9,247 nt of DNA from positions 1 to 9,247 of the forward strand of contig JAOUNK010000113.1 in NCBI GenBank assembly GCA_029881015.1, read 5' to 3'. The DNA is from Gammaproteobacteria bacterium. GTDB taxonomy: Bacteria > Pseudomonadota > Gammaproteobacteria > Steroidobacterales > Woeseiaceae. The notes below the pieces were generated by a model. That model made no database searches. It was given only the letters and a program-made list of their open reading frames with translations, and was not told where the DNA came from. This document shows positions 6,536-9,247 of this stretch, piece by piece. Each line of letters begins with the position of its first letter. The first letter of the stretch is position 1. The position numbers and the translations under genes are program-made.

Positions 6536-6567
6536 TATAACAGATTCTTATAACAATACGCTATAAC
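6536..6567. promoter_or_regulatory. TATAAC repeat array, candidate CysB binding region
   Basis: Within the 208-base gap between the divergent cysB and cysK genes, TATAAC occurs three times at an exact 13-bp period (6536, 6549 and 6562). The first two also form the dyad ATAA-N7-TTAT (6537-6551), which contains the T-N11-A pattern of LysR-type boxes. If TATGCT at 6602-6607 is the -10 of cysK, the array lies about 46-77 bases upstream of the transcription start, where CysB typically activates. Assignment to CysB is inferred from location. The rest of the gap (6439-6535) shows no clear element. Confidence 0.5.
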
Positions 6568-6646
6568 CGTTTATCCTGTGTCAGAGCAAGCGTGTTAATT
6601 TTATGCTACACACCCAAGACAAGCGGAAAACAACAAGGATAAAGCA

Positions 6647-7600
6647 ATGATCTACAACAATATTCTGGAAACCATCGGAAACACGCCCGTCGTGCGCCTG
6701 AATCGCATGGGGCCCGATCATGTGGATCTCTACGTCAAGGTCGAGTCTTTCAACCCGATGGCCTCGGTCAAGGACCGACTTGCGCTCGCGATCATCACCG
6801 ACGGCGAGCAAAGGGGCACGCTGAAACCCGGTCAGACGGTTATCGAAGCGACGTCGGGCAACACGGGTATCGCCCTGGCCATGGTGTGTGCCGCCAAGGG
6901 CTACCCTTTCGTCGCGGTCATGGCCGATTCGTTTTCGGTGGAACGTCGCAAGGTCATGCGCGGCCTGGGTGCGAAAGTCGTGCTGACGCCAGCCGCGGAG
7001 CGCGGTACCGGCATGGTCAGGAAAGCCGAGGAACTTGCGGACCAGTATGGCTGGTTCCTGGCACGCCAGTTCGAGAACCCCGCCAACCCGGCCTATCACC
7101 GCAATACAACCGGACCCGAAATCCTGACGGATTTCGCCGGCAAACGGCTCGACTACTGGGTTTCAGGATACGGCACGGGCGGCACGATGACAGGTGCCGG
7201 CGAAATCCTCAAAGCGGCGCGACCCGATCTCAAGATCGTCGCGACCGAGCCGGCAGGGGCAGCCCTGCTCGCGGGATCGGCGTGGGCGCCGCACAAGATC
7301 CAGGGATGGACACCGGACTTTATTCCCGAGGTCCTGAATCGAGACATCTTCGATGAGCTGCGCTCAATTGCCGATGACCGGGCCATTGCCGTATCGCGCG
7401 AGCTGGCTGCAAAAGAGGGAATCTTTACCGGCATCTCGGCCGGCGCGACGCTCGCGACCGCGCTGGATATCGCCGACGAGGCGTCGGCAGGTTCCGTCAT
7501 CCTCGCCATGTTGCCCGACACCGGCGAGCGCTACCTGAGCACGCCGTTGTTCGAGGGCGTCAACGAAGGTTCCGATGACGACTGGCTGGCGGGACTCTAG
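6647..7600 (+). CDS. cysK: cysteine synthase A (O-acetylserine sulfhydrylase)
   Basis: This 317-residue fold-type II PLP enzyme makes cysteine from O-acetylserine and sulphide in the cytoplasm. The PLP lysine is Lys42 in NPMASVKDR. The substrate loop is TSGNTG (69-74), the phosphate-binding loop GYGTGGT (174-180), and HKIQG (216-220), GISAGA (262-267) and TGERYLST (292-299) follow. Length and the HKIQG motif favour CysK over the shorter CysM, though some related enzymes are labelled CysM. NPMASVKDR replaces the common NPGGSVKDR or NPSFSVKxR. ATG 6647 is preceded by AAGGA (6635-6639) at seven bases. Divergent cysB and the TATAAC array suggest CysB control. No intrinsic terminator is visible after the stop. 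Confidence 0.94.
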   Translation: MIYNNILETIGNTPVVRLNRMGPDHVDLYVKVESFNPMASVKDRLALAIITDGEQRGTLKPGQTVIEATSGNTGIALAMVCAAKGYPFVAVMADSFSVERRKVMRGLGAKVVLTPAAERGTGMVRKAEELADQYGWFLARQFENPANPAYHRNTTGPEILTDFAGKRLDYWVSGYGTGGTMTGAGEILKAARPDLKIVATEPAGAALLAGSAWAPHKIQGWTPDFIPEVLNRDIFDELRSIADDRAIAVSRELAAKEGIFTGISAGATLATALDIADEASAGSVILAMLPDTGERYLSTPLFEGVNEGSDDDWLAGL

Positions 7601-7739
7601 GACGGATCAAGTGCATGTGCTCAAGAAATACCGTATATGGCTGAAAAAACAAGGAAAAATGCTCTCGGCTGAGACCTGTGTCACAGCGTAATTCGTGCAA
7701 GGCTGGCATGGTGGGCGCCTGATGGGTTGCTCAGTTTAT

Positions 7740-7743
7740 GGAG
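7740..7743 (+). promoter_or_regulatory. ribosome binding site that sets the GGDEF-EAL start
   Basis: The frame of the downstream gene is open from 7692 and offers GTG 7695, ATG 7722 and ATG 7749. Only ATG 7749 has a fitting Shine-Dalgarno sequence, GGAG at 7740-7743 with a five-base spacer, so that start is preferred. The earlier starts would add 9 to 18 residues with no recognisable motif. Confidence 0.6.
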
Positions 7744-7748
7744 CCGGC

Positions 7749-9247
7749 ATGACCGCAGATCTGCTCGATCTGACAGCAAAGAAAAATATGGGCAAGGCCG
7801 CGGGCCTGCTGCACTCGCTGGTGCCGCGCGCACAGTGTTTTTGTTTTTACGGGAACGACCGGGAGTGTCTCTGGAGCAGCGACGCTGCCGATGATTACGA
7901 GATAGACAACTTTGTCGCCGACCTTCCTGAACAGGTCATTGCCGAGATGGGCGATGGCGAAGGGATGTTGCGACGCACGCTGGGTTCGGGTCGAACGGTA
8001 CTGGCTTTGCCTTTGCAGGTAGAAGGAGGCGAACGCCTGGGCATGCTCGTCGCACTCTTTTCGCGAAACGCGGGCAAGGCATCGTGGTTCAATCCCAGCC
8101 TGCTAAAGAGCATTCTCGAGCCCGCACTCGAAATGATTGGCGGGAGTTTCCACACCGGACGCGAGCTCTTGCGAGCCACCGAGCGCGTGACCGCGGTCGA
8201 GAAAGAACTCGAGCTGGTCTACCAGGTCGATGAGAAGATTCATGGTGCCAAGACGCGTCACTCGAGCCTCGCGCAGCTCGTCGGGCAAAGCGGCCGCTTT
8301 CTCGGTATCAATTACAGCGTCCTGCTGATTCCCTCCAAACGCATTCGCATCAGGGCAACGCATTCGAGCTGGAAGAGCGTCGATCGCAAGATTCTCGATC
8401 GGTATCTCGTTGAGCAACTCCTGCCGAAGCTCGAGGGGCAACGCAAACCCGTGGTGTTCCAGATTCCTGCCATGGAAGGCTCTGACGAGCCGGCCGCGCA
8501 TGGCTACCAGGCATTACTCAGCCCGCTGCTCGACAACCAGGGCAACGTCGAGGGTATCCTCGCGCAGCTGGGTCGCGTCGACAACAGAGAATTCACCAAG
8601 ACCGAGCGCCGTTTCATGACGCATATCGTCCGCAAGGTCGAATACGTCATTGAGCAGTCTTTCGATTCGATGACCGGTTTTATGAATCGCGCCGGATTCG
8701 AAGACCAGTTGCACGAGTCGTGGAAGGCACTGGAGAGCGACGATGACGTTCATCAGCTCATCTACTTCGACCTCGACAATCTGCAGCTGGTCAATGATCG
8801 CTTCGGTCGCAAGGCAGGCGACGATGTCATCATGCGCTTCGCAAGGCTTCTTGAGGAAGACCTTCCACCGAGCGGCGTATTATCGCGGCTCACCGGCGAC
8901 GATTTCTGCATGCTACTGACCCATGCCGACAGTGACGAGGCCATGGAATACGCACAGATGGTGCGCGAGAAGGGCTACTCTCTGCGGTACCTCGAGGGTG
9001 ACAGGTCGTTGCAGATTACGATGAGCATCGGCATTGCCGAATTCAGCCGCGGCAACGGGAACGACGGTGGCGCGCTCACGACCGCACGCATGGCGTGCGA
9101 AGCCGCGAAGGACCACGGTCGCGACCGCATTGAAATCTACGATGAGAACGACCAGAGCATCATCAGGCGCTTCGACGACATGCAACTCGTTGCCGAAATT
9201 CAGCAGGCGCTGGATGGTGACGAATTCGAACTCCTGGCAAAGCCCAT
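7749..9247 (+). CDS. GGDEF-EAL protein with GAF-like N-terminus, truncated by window end
   Basis: 499 complete residues are visible and the frame is open at the edge. Residues 1-135 are an uncharacterised, possibly sensory, region. Residues about 155-300 resemble a GAF-like domain preceded by a helix (ELLRATERVTAVEKELELVY). A GGDEF domain spans about 305-465, with DSMTGFMNRAGF at its start, YFDLDNLQLVND (339-350) holding the metal-binding aspartates, and MSIGIAEF near its end. The signature itself reads T-G-D-D-F (382-386) instead of GGDEF, so cyclase activity may be weak or lost. The last residues (MQLVAEIQQALDGDEFELLAKP) are the usual entry into an EAL phosphodiesterase domain, whose catalytic part is outside the window. 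The protein probably degrades cyclic di-GMP or senses GTP in the degenerate GGDEF domain. No transmembrane segment is seen, so it is likely cytoplasmic. It follows cysK by 148 bases and is probably a separate unit. Confidence 0.88.
   Translation, partial: MTADLLDLTAKKNMGKAAGLLHSLVPRAQCFCFYGNDRECLWSSDAADDYEIDNFVADLPEQVIAEMGDGEGMLRRTLGSGRTVLALPLQVEGGERLGMLVALFSRNAGKASWFNPSLLKSILEPALEMIGGSFHTGRELLRATERVTAVEKELELVYQVDEKIHGAKTRHSSLAQLVGQSGRFLGINYSVLLIPSKRIRIRATHSSWKSVDRKILDRYLVEQLLPKLEGQRKPVVFQIPAMEGSDEPAAHGYQALLSPLLDNQGNVEGILAQLGRVDNREFTKTERRFMTHIVRKVEYVIEQSFDSMTGFMNRAGFEDQLHESWKALESDDDVHQLIYFDLDNLQLVNDRFGRKAGDDVIMRFARLLEEDLPPSGVLSRLTGDDFCMLLTHADSDEAMEYAQMVREKGYSLRYLEGDRSLQITMSIGIAEFSRGNGNDGGALTTARMACEAAKDHGRDRIEIYDENDQSIIRRFDDMQLVAEIQQALDGDEFELLAKP

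Noticed and set aside
7669..7674. CTGAGA, as in the THI box of a TPP riboswitch
   Set aside because: The remaining conserved parts of the TPP element (ACCC, the GATCTGGATAATGCCAGCG-like block) are missing, and the downstream gene is not a thiamine gene. I also see no GEMM-type c-di-GMP riboswitch core.
7676..7686. Perfect short palindrome CTGTG-T-CACAG
   Set aside because: The half-sites are one base apart, not the six needed for a CRP-type site. It is a single occurrence with no other support.
7611..7691. 26-codon open frame starting GTG after cysK, containing an internal ATG at 7659 with AAGGA before it
   Set aside because: Too short to judge, weak or badly spaced ribosome binding sites, and no recognisable motif. 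It may be plain leader sequence.
7704..7718. Second sigma-54-like element upstream of the GGDEF-EAL gene (TGGCATG-N4-GCGC, GG-N10-GC)
   Set aside because: The -12 half lacks the TT and the sequence is GC-rich, where GG-N10-GC occurs often. There are no TTACGA palindromes or IHF-like site nearby.
8409..8420. GTTGAGCAAC palindrome
   Set aside because: It falls in the coding sequence of the GGDEF-EAL gene, is single and short, and is explained by ordinary codons.

Overview
The window reads as chromosomal DNA of a GC-rich gammaproteobacterium. The basis is a CysB that aligns closely with the enterobacterial protein from memory, a TIGR04211-type SH3 protein, a PGPGW membrane protein and an NtrC-type sigma-54 activator. 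A marine or sediment lineage such as Woeseiales/Chromatiales relatives is a guess from overall gene flavour. I see no insertion sequence, phage gene, CRISPR array, tRNA or rRNA.

Layout. 2-166 (+) is the 3' end of a PGPGW-family membrane protein. 192-658 (-) is a single-gene unit for an unrecognised 94-residue exported protein, with a structured 3' UTR and a strong intrinsic terminator. 659-851 is an AT-rich divergent control region. 852-4778 (+) is a tightly overlapping three-gene operon: a PAS-PAS-AAA+-HTH sigma-54 enhancer-binding protein, a VTT/TVP38 membrane protein and a DacB/PBP4-like peptidoglycan DD-peptidase. 4837-5424 (+) is an SH3-coiled-coil-membrane-anchor protein. It meets cysB (5428-6438, -) tail to tail with a 3-base gap. 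cysB is divergent from cysK (6647-7600, +) across a 208-base regulatory gap. 7749 to the window end (+) is a GGDEF-EAL protein cut off at the start of its EAL domain.

The main discovery is the 659-851 control region. On the minus strand it has a near-consensus sigma-54 promoter (-24/-12, GG-N10-GC) facing the small exported-protein gene. Behind it lie an IHF-like site and then three near-identical 16-bp palindromes (TTACGA-N4-TCGTAW) at about -80, -97 and -120. These are normal enhancer positions for a sigma-54 activator, and the next gene encodes such an activator. The layout suggests a self-contained switch: a PAS-sensing activator binds the palindromes, turns on one small secreted protein, and may repress its own transcription because the last palindrome ends 11 bases before its start codon. 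The activator is co-transcribed with two envelope genes, which points to an envelope-related process.

The second theme is sulphur assimilation. CysB and cysteine synthase are divergently encoded, and their intergenic region carries three TATAAC elements at an exact 13-bp period, plausibly where CysB binds.
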